39,279 bases of DNA, from positions 1 through 39,279 of the forward strand of contig CAJPFN010000041.1 of NCBI GenBank assembly GCA_905339215.1, written 5' to 3'. The translations under genes were made by a program, and so were the position numbers. The DNA comes from Rhizobiaceae bacterium. GTDB lineage: Bacteria; Pseudomonadota; Alphaproteobacteria; Rhizobiales; Rhizobiaceae. Shown here one piece after another: positions 1-6,388 of this stretch. Below the pieces are notes generated by a model, which was not told the origin of the DNA, did no database searches, and saw nothing but the letters and a program-made list of their open reading frames with translations. Within the stretch, counting starts at the first letter, position 1. Each line of letters starts with the position of its first letter.

Positions 1-223
1 TCTCGTCGACCCTGGTGCGGTACGCGGGATCGTCAAACATTTCCAGCGATGTCGTGTCGGTGGCACTGATGGTCTCCAGCGTGGTGACGACAAAGATATC
101 GATCAGCGACTGCAAGGCCTCCAGCTCGGGCGCGTTCACCGATTCATCGATCGTAATGCGCGTCTCCCCGTCCGGGAGGACGGGGGTCATGACCGTGTGT
201 GTTCCGCGCCGTGCCAATCGCAT
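1..223 (-). CDS. Hypothetical protein, N-terminal part only (runs off window start)
   Basis: An open minus-strand frame begins near 223 (ATG) or 190 (second in-frame ATG) and continues out of the window at base 1. The visible 74 residues are acidic, without a signal peptide or membrane segment, and include the stretch APELEALQSLIDIFVVTTLE. No family was recognised. Neither candidate start has a strong ribosome binding site: upstream of 223 there is only a weak purine run, and upstream of 190 a GGAA. Codon use looks like that of a real gene, with many G/C third positions. The nearest upstream features on this strand are a short unrecognised frame and the DGC protein gene. Confidence 0.45.
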   Translation of the reverse strand, partial: MRLARRGTHTVMTPVLPDGETRITIDESVNAPELEALQSLIDIFVVTTLETISATDTTSLEMFDDPAYRTRVDE

Positions 224-412
224 ATCAAGAGATATGGCGAATGCCTGTTAATGGCCGCTGAATCTTTGCGGCTTGCGGTGTAAATTGCGGCTTTCGGAGG
301 CTCTCACCCGGGAAGTTCCCCGCGATATGATTTAACTGACCACATACATCGCCGGGCTTTCCGGCGTGTTCGGGCTGCGCGGCGCGTAACGAACGGGCGG
401 ATTCCGCCCCAT

Positions 413-619
413 TCATGGCATGTCGATCTCGTCATCGAACTCGCTCGACAAGTTCAAGGCCTGCCATTCGCGCTTCACGGCCATGCCGAGCAAGACATCG
501 AATTCCTGCAGGCTTTTTGTCAGTCGCGCCGGAACCTCTGGCGTCTCGAGTCGATAGACATGCGTGAACTTCTGGGCGGCGCGACCCACCTCAGGCGTTT
601 GTTCCCGAACCGGGCACAA
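413..619 (-). CDS. Short hypothetical frame, possibly a gene remnant
   Basis: This 68-codon frame starts at TTG in the track and is open about 15 codons further upstream, to a stop near 669, without a clear ATG. Third positions are mostly G/C and the product looks protein-like, with a run EFDVLLGMAVKREWQALNLS and an acidic end EFDDEIDMP. No family was recognised. It lies downstream of the DGC gene on the same strand, separated by about 90 bases. The lack of a good start and the surrounding mobile-element debris make a truncated or decayed gene as likely as a functional small protein. Confidence 0.3.
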   Translation of the reverse strand: MCPVREQTPEVGRAAQKFTHVYRLETPEVPARLTKSLQEFDVLLGMAVKREWQALNLSSEFDDEIDMP

Positions 620-708
620 ATCCAGGCGAGACGAAGCCCCTCTCAGGGTTCGCCATAAGGCGTCTTACCCGTGCGGAGGCGCAGCCTCTTGACCGGTTCT
701 AGCCGAGG

Positions 709-1092
709 CTATTGGTCGGCAGTCGCCTCGGCGACTGCAAGACCAGCGGCGATACGCTCCAGGAGCTCTGCGGCCTCGTCGGGGTCGAAGTCCGCCTGAT
801 AGCGTTTTCGCACGCCGTGGTCGGACAAGAGGTGATATACCGCCGGCTGCACGTCGTGGCGAGCGAGGCACTGGCGCACACATGCCAAGGCGCAACCGTC
901 GATGCCGACGATGCGACGCCCCGATTTGGCCACGCGCACCAGCTTTGGCACATCGCCTCCTACGCCCGCGATGCATGACATTTCGGCTAACCCCCGTCGG
1001 TCCAACGAGATTGCTAAGTGGTTGGCCATCTGCGCCGCGCTGGAACAGCCCGAACACGAATAGACGATCGGAAGATGGTTACGTGAGGACAT
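709..1092 (-). CDS. DGC-domain putative metal (zinc)-binding protein
   Basis: A 127-residue protein matching the DGC-domain family of small cysteine-rich putative zinc-binding proteins. Cys13 and Cys16 sit in YSCSGCSSAAQ, Cys40 follows in SCIAGVGGD, and the name-giving Asp65-Gly66-Cys67 is followed by Cys71 and Cys75 in a CALACVRQC pattern. There is no signal peptide, so it should be cytoplasmic. The biochemical role of the family is not firmly known to me; members are often found near anaerobic respiration genes. An FNR/Dnr-type box at 1198-1211 lies about 105 bases upstream of the start, so low-oxygen or NO control is likely (inference). A decayed second copy of gene plus box occurs at 3199-3632. 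Confidence 0.8.
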   Translation of the reverse strand: MSSRNHLPIVYSCSGCSSAAQMANHLAISLDRRGLAEMSCIAGVGGDVPKLVRVAKSGRRIVGIDGCALACVRQCLARHDVQPAVYHLLSDHGVRKRYQADFDPDEAAELLERIAAGLAVAEATADQ

Positions 1093-1197
1093 CTGTAGGT
1101 AGCCTTACCGAGGTAAATTTCGACGCGACGGGATTTTTCTTCAGGACAAATTCCTGTCTGCTGACGAACGAGGCTGCAGACGCCGTCGACACACGCC

Positions 1198-1211
1198 TTG
1201 ACATAGATCAA
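1198..1211. promoter_or_regulatory. FNR/Dnr-type box upstream of the DGC gene
   Basis: The sequence TTGACATAGATCAA fits the FNR/CRP-superfamily anaerobic box TTGAY-N4-ATCAA, with one mismatch to a perfect dyad in the first half site. It lies 106 bases before the start of the minus-strand DGC gene, a reasonable distance for a class II site near -41.5 with a short leader. The identical 14-mer is found at 3619-3632. Confidence 0.65.
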
Positions 1212-1339
1212 GCCATGGATCGCGGGCTATACGTCAATTGAATATATATGACGCCTGTGCAAATGGGTCGCCTTGGTCGGCGGCGCGGTGCTGGGAGCGC
1301 CGGTTGTTCTCTAGGGCCGGTTAGGGGCGGCCGACACAG

Positions 1340-1453
1340 CAGCGCGGCTTTCCCCTCAACCCCCCCTGCGACAACGGTGATAGTGCGTTTGATGTTTTGG
1401 GCGATGGTGGTGAAACGGACCTGCGCGGCGGCTTTGGCTAGACCGCACCTCAT
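1340..1453 (-). pseudogene. Transposase C-terminal fragment (DDE type)
   Basis: About 38 codons read MRCGLAKAAAQVRFTTIAQ and then NIKRTITVVAGG. This resembles the C-terminal end of IS4/IS5/IS1182-like DDE transposases, where an RGLAK...N.KR segment is common. Nothing upstream continues the frame: at about 1452 the sequence switches abruptly to a group II intron reverse transcriptase on the other strand. It is therefore a broken relic. The family assignment rests on this short motif alone. Confidence 0.4.
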
Positions 1454-1678
1454 CGGATGGCGCGGCTACTGCGGCTTCTGCCAGATTCCGCGGGTATTTA
1501 CACAACCGCTTCAAGGAACTGAGCCGTCGTGGCGTTCCAAAGTTCAGTGCCGCGGCCACCGCCGGTTCGCCGACGGTATTCTGGCGTGTGTCAGGACACC
1601 CGGCGGTCCAACAGGCCCTGCGCAACCATTACTTCGAGCCACTCGGTCTCCCGTCTCTATGTCTCTGCCCAAGCGTAA
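1452..1678 (+). pseudogene. Group II intron reverse transcriptase/maturase, C-terminal remnant
   Basis: The frame from 1452 gives GWRGYCGFCQIPRVFT, the maturase-side motif of bacterial group II intron proteins (usually GWxGYFGFCQTPRVL). From 1504 another frame gives NRFKELSRRGVPKF and then SGHPAVQQALRNHYFEPLGL, the usual C-terminal end of these proteins. About 20 residues normally found between the blocks are missing, so an internal deletion has shifted the frame. A second one-base frameshift follows near 1650; the ancestral ending RLYVSAQA-stop can be read with TAA at 1676-1678, seven bases before domain V. The N-terminal polymerase domains are absent. This copy cannot make a functional protein. 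Confidence 0.8.
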
Positions 1679-1684
1679 CCGGAC

Positions 1685-1757
1685 GAACCGCCGTAGTACG
1701 TGACCCGTATGCCCGGTGGTGTGGGAGGGGCGCCCCGTGAGGCATCCCCTGACCCGA
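1685..1757 (+). ncRNA. Group II intron 3' end, domains V and VI
   Basis: Directly after the maturase remnant comes GAACCGCCGTAGTACG...CCGTATGCCCGGTGGT (1685-1720), which folds as a domain V hairpin through the ACCG/CGGT and GTACG/CGTAT pairings. It is followed by GTGGGAGGGG...CATCCCC (about 1721-1757), the GC-rich domain VI-like hairpin. This arrangement and wording is characteristic of bacterial group II introns whose ORF lies in domain IV. The 5' part of the intron RNA is not in the window, so it is a dead 3' fragment. The exact 3' splice boundary, near 1757, is uncertain. Confidence 0.7.
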
Positions 1758-1778
1758 TCAATCCTGAATCAACAGGCC

Positions 1779-2195
1779 TCAGTTTGCCCTGGAGTGGATC
1801 GCATCCACGGCACACTGCTCCAGCGACAATCCCTTGACCCAGCATCGGAATGCAAAGGACATCGGAGCTGCGCCCGGTACTCCAGCGCAGTAGTCGAGGT
1901 AAGAGCCTTTGCAGAATATCTCCAGGGCGGTTTCGGGGTCGTCCTGCGCGACCGCGCTCGGCGGATTCGACGCCAAACTCTGATAGGACTGAGCGACATC
2001 GCAGGCATAATCGGCTATCGGGCCAATGGTTTCCAAGGGCAGTTCCAGCCGTCGAAGCGCCACCCCTGCGGCGCTGTCCAGCAGGTAGGGACATGCCAGC
2101 CAGAACAGCTCAAGATCGATCTCGACGGCGCGCGCAGGAGCCACCGACGCGGTCGCGATGGAAAGACCTGTGACGAGCATGGCGATCGGTCTCAT
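1779..2195 (-). CDS. Small secreted cysteine-containing hypothetical protein
   Basis: A 138-residue protein beginning MRPIAMLVTGLS with a Sec signal peptide and a likely cleavage after ARA near residue 23. The start at 2195 is chosen because AGGAGGGA lies about five bases upstream; an earlier ATG five codons upstream has no such site. The mature part is mostly helical in appearance with six Cys, including the pairs CKGSYLDYC and CWVKGLSLEQC, which could form periplasmic disulfides. No family was recognised. It sits between the intron relic and an ISAs1-type relic. Confidence 0.65.
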   Translation of the reverse strand: MRPIAMLVTGLSIATASVAPARAVEIDLELFWLACPYLLDSAAGVALRRLELPLETIGPIADYACDVAQSYQSLASNPPSAVAQDDPETALEIFCKGSYLDYCAGVPGAAPMSFAFRCWVKGLSLEQCAVDAIHSRAN

Positions 2196-2390
2196 CAGTC
2201 CCTCCTGCAATCCCGCACAACATATGATCCCTCGACCTCCTCAACAATTGGGCAGGTGAATACGCCAAGACCGCGAACTCAAATGACAAAGTGTGACCCA
2301 TTGTGAATTGGGTGTTTCTGTGCGCCGAGATGATACGGAGGCGCTGGATGAGCGTTTTGGGTGAGGAGACGGGGATCCTAGTCTCGGCTG

Positions 2391-2622
2391 TTGGTTTTTG
2401 CTGGGCATTTCGGTCGGATCGAAGATATGCGTGACGTGCGTTGGATCTGGATCCTGCATCAGCGACCGGAGATCTTGCTCTTGGTTGTCTGCGGTACGCT
2501 GGCCGACTGTGACGACTACGAGAACACAGCGGGGCATGGGGCGAGGCGCATCTGCCCTTTCCGGGACGCCGTCTCCCTTTTTAAACACGGCGTTCCCGAC
2601 GATCGGTGGCTTCAGACACTAA
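2391..2622 (+). pseudogene. ISAs1-family transposase, N-terminal remnant
   Basis: The frame reads GHFGRIEDMRDVRW, then ILLLVVCGTLADCDDYENTA, then KHGVPDDRWLQTLKAQ. These correspond in order to the N-terminal DDE_Tnp_1-associated region of ISAs1-family (H-repeat) transposases: the FGRIEDPR start, LLLVVCGTIADCDDYE, and the HGVP..RW segment. The first third is preserved with some divergence. Similarity then stops at about 2620, where the C-terminal end of idi begins on the other strand. The catalytic DDE domain is gone. The bases between 2196 and 2390 hold no recognisable gene and may be the element's 5' flank. Confidence 0.7.
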
Positions 2623-3218
2623 AGGCTCAACGAGTACCTTTCTTCAACAGCCTGCTGGCGAATGGCGAACCAAGATGCCTGCGAATAGAGCCTAAACCAG
2701 GGTGTGTAGCGGTGGGGGCGGGCCTTCACATCTTCCCAGATAGGGTCAAGGGCCTGCCAGCAGAAATCCTCGGCCTCGTCGGTGTTGGGCACGACCTCGC
2801 CATCATGGAGACCCGAGAAAACATGCACGACTTCATTTTCCCACAGGCCGACTCCGACCGCCGCCTCGTAGCGAAACCGGGAGGCGAAGCTGAGTGGGGC
2901 GGAAAACCCCATTTCCTCTCTCAAGCGGCGACCGGCCGCGGCGGCCGGAGCTTCGCCCGGTCGCGGATGACTGCAGCAGGCGTTGCTCCAAAGGCCTCCG
3001 GAATGGTACTTCGAAGCGCTGCGCCGTTGTAAAAGCATCCGGCCCGTGCGGTCGAAAATCAGCACGGAAATGGCGCGGTGGCGCATGTTTCTCTGGTGTA
3101 CGACGAGCTTTTCCGCACTGCCTAACGGCCGGTCTTCAGCGTCAACCAAGATAACATTTTCTTCGTTCAAGCGAGAACTCTTTCTTTGCAGGCTAGAGTC
3201 AGCCGACCTGGTTAGCAT
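2619..3218 (-). CDS. idi: Isopentenyl-diphosphate delta-isomerase, type I
   Basis: This 199-residue Nudix-fold enzyme interconverts isopentenyl and dimethylallyl diphosphate for isoprenoid, quinone and haem side-chain synthesis. Characteristic stretches are visible: HRAISVLIFDRTGRMLLQRR, then NACCSHPRPGE with the catalytic Cys, the Nudix-like helix AAGRRLREEMGF, and WENEVVHVFSG with the catalytic Glu. Length is normal for bacterial type I enzymes. The start at 3218 overlaps the tail of the DGC pseudogene, and a GGGCGGGGA run lies just before it. It stands alone between an ISAs1 relic and the decayed DGC copy, so expression may depend on the promoter that once served the DGC copy (inference). 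Confidence 0.92.
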   Translation of the reverse strand: MLTRSADSSLQRKSSRLNEENVILVDAEDRPLGSAEKLVVHQRNMRHRAISVLIFDRTGRMLLQRRSASKYHSGGLWSNACCSHPRPGEAPAAAAGRRLREEMGFSAPLSFASRFRYEAAVGVGLWENEVVHVFSGLHDGEVVPNTDEAEDFCWQALDPIWEDVKARPHRYTPWFRLYSQASWFAIRQQAVEERYSLSL

Positions 3219-3468
3219 GAGTCCCCGCCCGATGATGGAGAGTTATGTTGTGAGACATTAAGTACAACGTAAACCGAGTATCCGATCTCCGACAGATGGC
3301 CTCCTGCTCCGTCGGGGTCGGCGGCAAAACCGTCCCTGATGTCGCTACTCGCTTCATGCGGTATTCCATGCCGATCCCGCGAGGCAGCGCCGATTGACAG
3401 GCCATCTGCGCCGCACCGGACCGGCCCGAACTGGAATTGACAAGCAGAAGATGGTCACCTGAGCCCAT
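3199..3468 (-). pseudogene. Decayed second copy of the DGC-domain gene
   Basis: The first 20 codons (MGSGDHLLLVNSSSGRSGAA, then QMA) align with the intact copy at 709-1092, but both metal-binding Cys of its SCSGC motif are changed to Ser and Arg. The middle of the gene with the DGC motif is missing. In another frame the sequence GFAADPDGAGGHLSEI resembles the C-terminal ADFDPDEAAELLERI of the intact copy, suggesting an internal deletion plus a frameshift. The remnant overlaps the start of idi. The region upstream, including an identical FNR-type box, is also a copy of the region upstream of the intact gene. Confidence 0.65.
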
Positions 3469-3872
3469 CCTTGGTTAGCCTCACCGAGGCGAAGATCGAA
3501 GTGACGAGGTCTTCTGCAGCAAGGCATGCTCTGGTTCGCGCCGACTCATACCTCGGTCTTTCCCCTTTTGATTCGGATTCGCGAACGCAAAAGTCTGCAG
3601 TTGTTGTCGGCGCCTGCCTTGACATAGATCAAGCCGACGATCGCGGCGCTATGCGTAAATTCGCTACAGGAAACGTCCTGCCGCGAATTGATGCGGCGGT
3701 GCTGCAGGGAGGAATTGCAGAACCGATGCCATCGTGCCTGGGTCGGGTGACGATGACTTTGGACGACCTGTTGGGGTGTCAGCAATCCCGGCGGAGGCGT
3801 CGCGGAATTGGGGGGCTAGTCCCTTTTTCGGAAGTTTGACGCCGTGCCCGCCTGATACGGGGAGGGACGGAA
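3469..3872. other. Divergent upstream region of the reductase operon
   Basis: This 404-base stretch carries no convincing gene. Its left part repeats, with divergence, the sequence upstream of the intact DGC gene (CTCACCGAGGCGAAG here, CTTACCGAGGTAAAT there). It includes the FNR-type box at 3619-3632. The right part, from about 3640, is unique and should hold the operon promoter and a leader of roughly 200 bases. A Shine-Dalgarno GGGAGGGA lies just before 3873. Confidence 0.5.
3619..3632. promoter_or_regulatory. FNR/Dnr-type box upstream of the haem-copper reductase operon
   Basis: TTGACATAGATCAA is identical to the box at 1198-1211 and fits TTGAY-N4-ATCAA. It is 241 bases before the first operon gene on the plus strand and 151 bases before the decayed DGC gene on the minus strand. 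As a class II site it would place a plus-strand transcript start near 3667. Such boxes in Alphaproteobacteria are bound by FnrL, FnrP, Nnr or Dnr type regulators; the sequence alone does not say which. Confidence 0.65.
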
Positions 3873-4052
3873 ATGAGCGACAAGCGAGATACCGCCGCCA
3901 AGGCAGACAGCGGCCCGCCGGAAAACGTGCCTTTCATGCAGCAGGTTCTCGATAACCCGTTCCTGCTGCTGTTTCTCGGGATCACCATCCCGACCGTACT
4001 CTACATCGTCTGGGGTGTGATGGAGATCGCCTCCATCCCCGTGGCCAATTGA
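3873..4052 (+). CDS. Small single-helix subunit of the CuA haem-copper reductase
   Basis: A 59-residue protein starting MSDKRDTAAKADSGPPENVP with one transmembrane helix at about residues 29-50 (FLLLFLGITIPTVLYIVWGV) and a short tail EIASIPVAN. It has a strong ribosome binding site, GGGAGGGACGG, two bases before the ATG. It is 19 bases before the subunit II gene and is the first gene of the operon. Small one-helix subunits of this kind precede subunit II in ba3-type and related haem-copper enzyme operons, where they stabilise the core complex. That role is inferred from position and topology, since there is no diagnostic motif. Confidence 0.75.
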   Translation: MSDKRDTAAKADSGPPENVPFMQQVLDNPFLLLFLGITIPTVLYIVWGVMEIASIPVAN

Positions 4053-4071
4053 TTGGGGGCGAGGCACGGTC

Positions 4072-4626
4072 ATGGCTATCAGCCCCCCCACAAACCGCCT
4101 CTGGTGGAAAGATCCGATACACGGGATCGAACTGTTCTGGATCGTGATCGCCTTCCTCTGGGGGCTGTTCATGTTCTTCTTCATGATCGCCTGGCACTTC
4201 ATCGGCCAGCAGAACCTGTCGAATGAGACCTACAAGGTCCAGCCCTCGGCCTATGTCGAGCGGGTTGACGCTTTTGCCGAGGAGTTCCAAGTCGTCGACG
4301 CCGCGGGCAAGCCCGTGGAAGAGGACGGCGTGCCCGTGGTGCGCCCGCCCGCCGGCGGTGACGCCTATATCGTGGCGCGGCTTTGGGAATTCTGGCCCAT
4401 CCTCGAACTGAAGAAGGGTGAAAGTTATCGCATCCACCTGTCCTCGGCGGACTGGCAGCATGGCTTCTCGCTACAGCCGACGAACATCAACATCTCGATA
4501 CATCCCGGATACGAGCACATCATCACCCTGACTCCCACGGAAAGCGGCACGTTCGGCATCGTCTGCAACGAATTCTGCGGGGTTGGCCATCACACGATGA
4601 CCGGACGTGTCCGGGTCGTGGACTAG
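4072..4626 (+). CDS. Haem-copper reductase subunit II with CuA centre
   Basis: A 184-residue electron-entry subunit. One N-terminal membrane helix (about residues 20-45) anchors a periplasmic cupredoxin domain. The CuA site is complete: His130 in DWQHGF, then Cys165-Asn-Glu-Phe-Cys169-Gly-Val-Gly-His173-His-Thr-Met176. It should receive electrons from cytochrome c or a cupredoxin and pass them to the catalytic subunit. Length and the single helix fit B-type (ba3) subunit II and its relatives, not the larger two-helix A-type. An insert at residues 60-95 (VDAFAEEFQVVDAAGKPVEE) is longer than in Thermus ba3. It lies 12 bases before the catalytic subunit gene. If the complex is an NO reductase, this is the NorS equivalent. 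Confidence 0.9.
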   Translation: MAISPPTNRLWWKDPIHGIELFWIVIAFLWGLFMFFFMIAWHFIGQQNLSNETYKVQPSAYVERVDAFAEEFQVVDAAGKPVEEDGVPVVRPPAGGDAYIVARLWEFWPILELKKGESYRIHLSSADWQHGFSLQPTNINISIHPGYEHIITLTPTESGTFGIVCNEFCGVGHHTMTGRVRVVD

Positions 4627-4638
4627 GGGAGGATAGCC

Positions 4639-6369
4639 ATGACAAGCATTGACCAAGGAGCGCTGCCTGCCGCCGTCGCCGGCACCTCGTGGCGTATCTG
4701 CCGTTTCTCGGGCCTGAAGATCGAGGCCAGCGCCGAAGCGCTGATCAAGGTGAACGCCGTGGCGGCGGTGCTGTTTCTCGCGCTCGGCGGGCTGATGGGG
4801 CTGTTGGTGGCTCTGACCCGCTGGCCCGCCGTGCAGCTTCTACCGGCCGAATGGTTCTACCTTGTCCTGACCGGCCACGGGGCGAACGTCCTGCTGTTCT
4901 GGATCATCTTCTTTGAGATCGCGGTACTTTATTTCGCCTCTGCCGTGATCCTCGGTTCGCGCCTCGCCGCGCCCAAGGTGGCTTGGTTCGCTTTCCTTCT
5001 GATGGTGGTTGGCGGAGTGATGGCGAACTACGCGGTACTACGCGGCGATTCGACGGTGATGTTTACCTCCTATCCGCCGATGCAGGCCTCGCAGTGGTTC
5101 TACCTGTCGCTGATCATCTTCGCGGTGGGCGCGCTCATCGCGGTCTTCGTCTTCTTCGCCACCTTGGTGGTGGCTAAGAACGAGAACACCTATGAAGGCT
5201 CTGTGCCGCTCGTGACCTTCGGCGCGATCACCGCAGGTATCATCGCCGTGTTCACGCTGGCCTCGGGCGCGATCATCTTGATCCCGACCTGGCTCTGGTC
5301 ACTCGGTCTGATCTCGAACATCGATACGCTGATGTACAAGGTTGTCTGGTGGGGCATGGGCCATTCTAGCCAGCAGATCAACGTCTCGGCCCATGTGTCG
5401 ATCTGGTACGCGATCGGCGCCATGGTGCTGGGGGCCAAGCCGCTGTCCGAGAAGGTCAGCCGCATGGCATTCTTCATGTACATCCTTTTCCTGCAATTGG
5501 CCTCGGCGCACCACATCCTGGCGGAGCCGGGAATGTCCTCCAGCTGGAAGATCGTCAACACCTCCTACATGATGTACCTGGCCGTCATGGGTTCGATGAT
5601 CCACGGCCTGACCGTGCCGGGCGCGATCGAGGCGGCGCAGCGACGCAACGGCTTCACCCGCGGCGCCTTCGAATGGCTGACCAAGGCGCCCTGGGGCAAT
5701 CCGGCCTTCGCCGGCATGTTCCTTTCGCTCGTGATGTTCGGCTTCATCGGCGGCATCTCTGGCGTCGTGCTCGGCACCGAACAGCTCAACGTTCTCATGC
5801 ACAACACGATTTACGTGCCGGGCCATTTTCACGGCACGGTGGTGGCGGGGACGACGCTCGCCTTTATGGCGATGACCTATCTGGTGGTACCATTGATCTT
5901 CCAGCGCGACATCCTCTGGCCGGGTCTGGCCAGGTGGCAGCCTTTTGTCTTCGGCATTGGTGCCGGCGGCATCTCGCTCTTCATGATGGGGGCGGGCACC
6001 TTGGGCGTGGCGCGGCGGCATTGGGACATATCGCTTACCGACGCCGCGCATGCCTACGAATTCCCGGCCGCCGCCTATCTGATGATGGGGCTGAACGGGA
6101 TTTCGGCAATCCTTGCCGCGGTCGGGGGTGTCATGTTCATCGTGATCGTCGTCGGCTCGATCCTTGCCGGGCCTCGGCTCGACCGGATGGGCGCTAAGCT
6201 CACCTTCCCGCTGCACGACAAGGGCCGCGAGTCGGTGAGCGAGTACGGAAGCCATGGCACGCTGAAGCTTCCCGGGACGATCATCCTGGTCGGCATCTTT
6301 TTCGCCTGCTTCATGCTCTACTATTTCGTCAACTGGAAGTATCTGTCGGAACTCTGGCTGTTCCGCTGA
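4639..6369 (+). CDS. Haem-copper catalytic subunit I lacking the active-site Tyr (probable sNOR-type NO reductase)
   Basis: A 576-residue polytopic protein (about 13-14 helices) of the haem-copper superfamily. All six metal-ligand histidines are visible: His80 (TGHG, low-spin haem), His242 (GMGHSS, CuB), His291-His292 (SAHH, CuB), His396 and His398 (PGHFHG, high-spin and low-spin haem). Oxygen reductases of types A and B have Tyr four residues after the first CuB His; here that residue is Gln246 (HSSQQ). Without the cross-linked Tyr, oxygen reduction is unlikely. Known NO-reducing branches of the superfamily lack this Tyr, and one branch (sNOR, norSY-senC of ammonia oxidisers) also pairs a CuA subunit with SenC, as here. 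Function as an NO reductase is an inference. The next-best reading is an unusual ba3-type oxidase. Confidence 0.85.
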   Translation: MTSIDQGALPAAVAGTSWRICRFSGLKIEASAEALIKVNAVAAVLFLALGGLMGLLVALTRWPAVQLLPAEWFYLVLTGHGANVLLFWIIFFEIAVLYFASAVILGSRLAAPKVAWFAFLLMVVGGVMANYAVLRGDSTVMFTSYPPMQASQWFYLSLIIFAVGALIAVFVFFATLVVAKNENTYEGSVPLVTFGAITAGIIAVFTLASGAIILIPTWLWSLGLISNIDTLMYKVVWWGMGHSSQQINVSAHVSIWYAIGAMVLGAKPLSEKVSRMAFFMYILFLQLASAHHILAEPGMSSSWKIVNTSYMMYLAVMGSMIHGLTVPGAIEAAQRRNGFTRGAFEWLTKAPWGNPAFAGMFLSLVMFGFIGGISGVVLGTEQLNVLMHNTIYVPGHFHGTVVAGTTLAFMAMTYLVVPLIFQRDILWPGLARWQPFVFGIGAGGISLFMMGAGTLGVARRHWDISLTDAAHAYEFPAAAYLMMGLNGISAILAAVGGVMFIVIVVGSILAGPRLDRMGAKLTFPLHDKGRESVSEYGSHGTLKLPGTIILVGIFFACFMLYYFVNWKYLSELWLFR

Positions 6370-6388
6370 GCTGACAGGGAGCCAACCA

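Noticed and set aside
3619-3632. CRP-type (cAMP) site instead of an FNR-type box
   Set aside because: The half sites TTGAC and ATCAA lack the TGTGA core of CRP sites and fit FNR/Dnr spacing.
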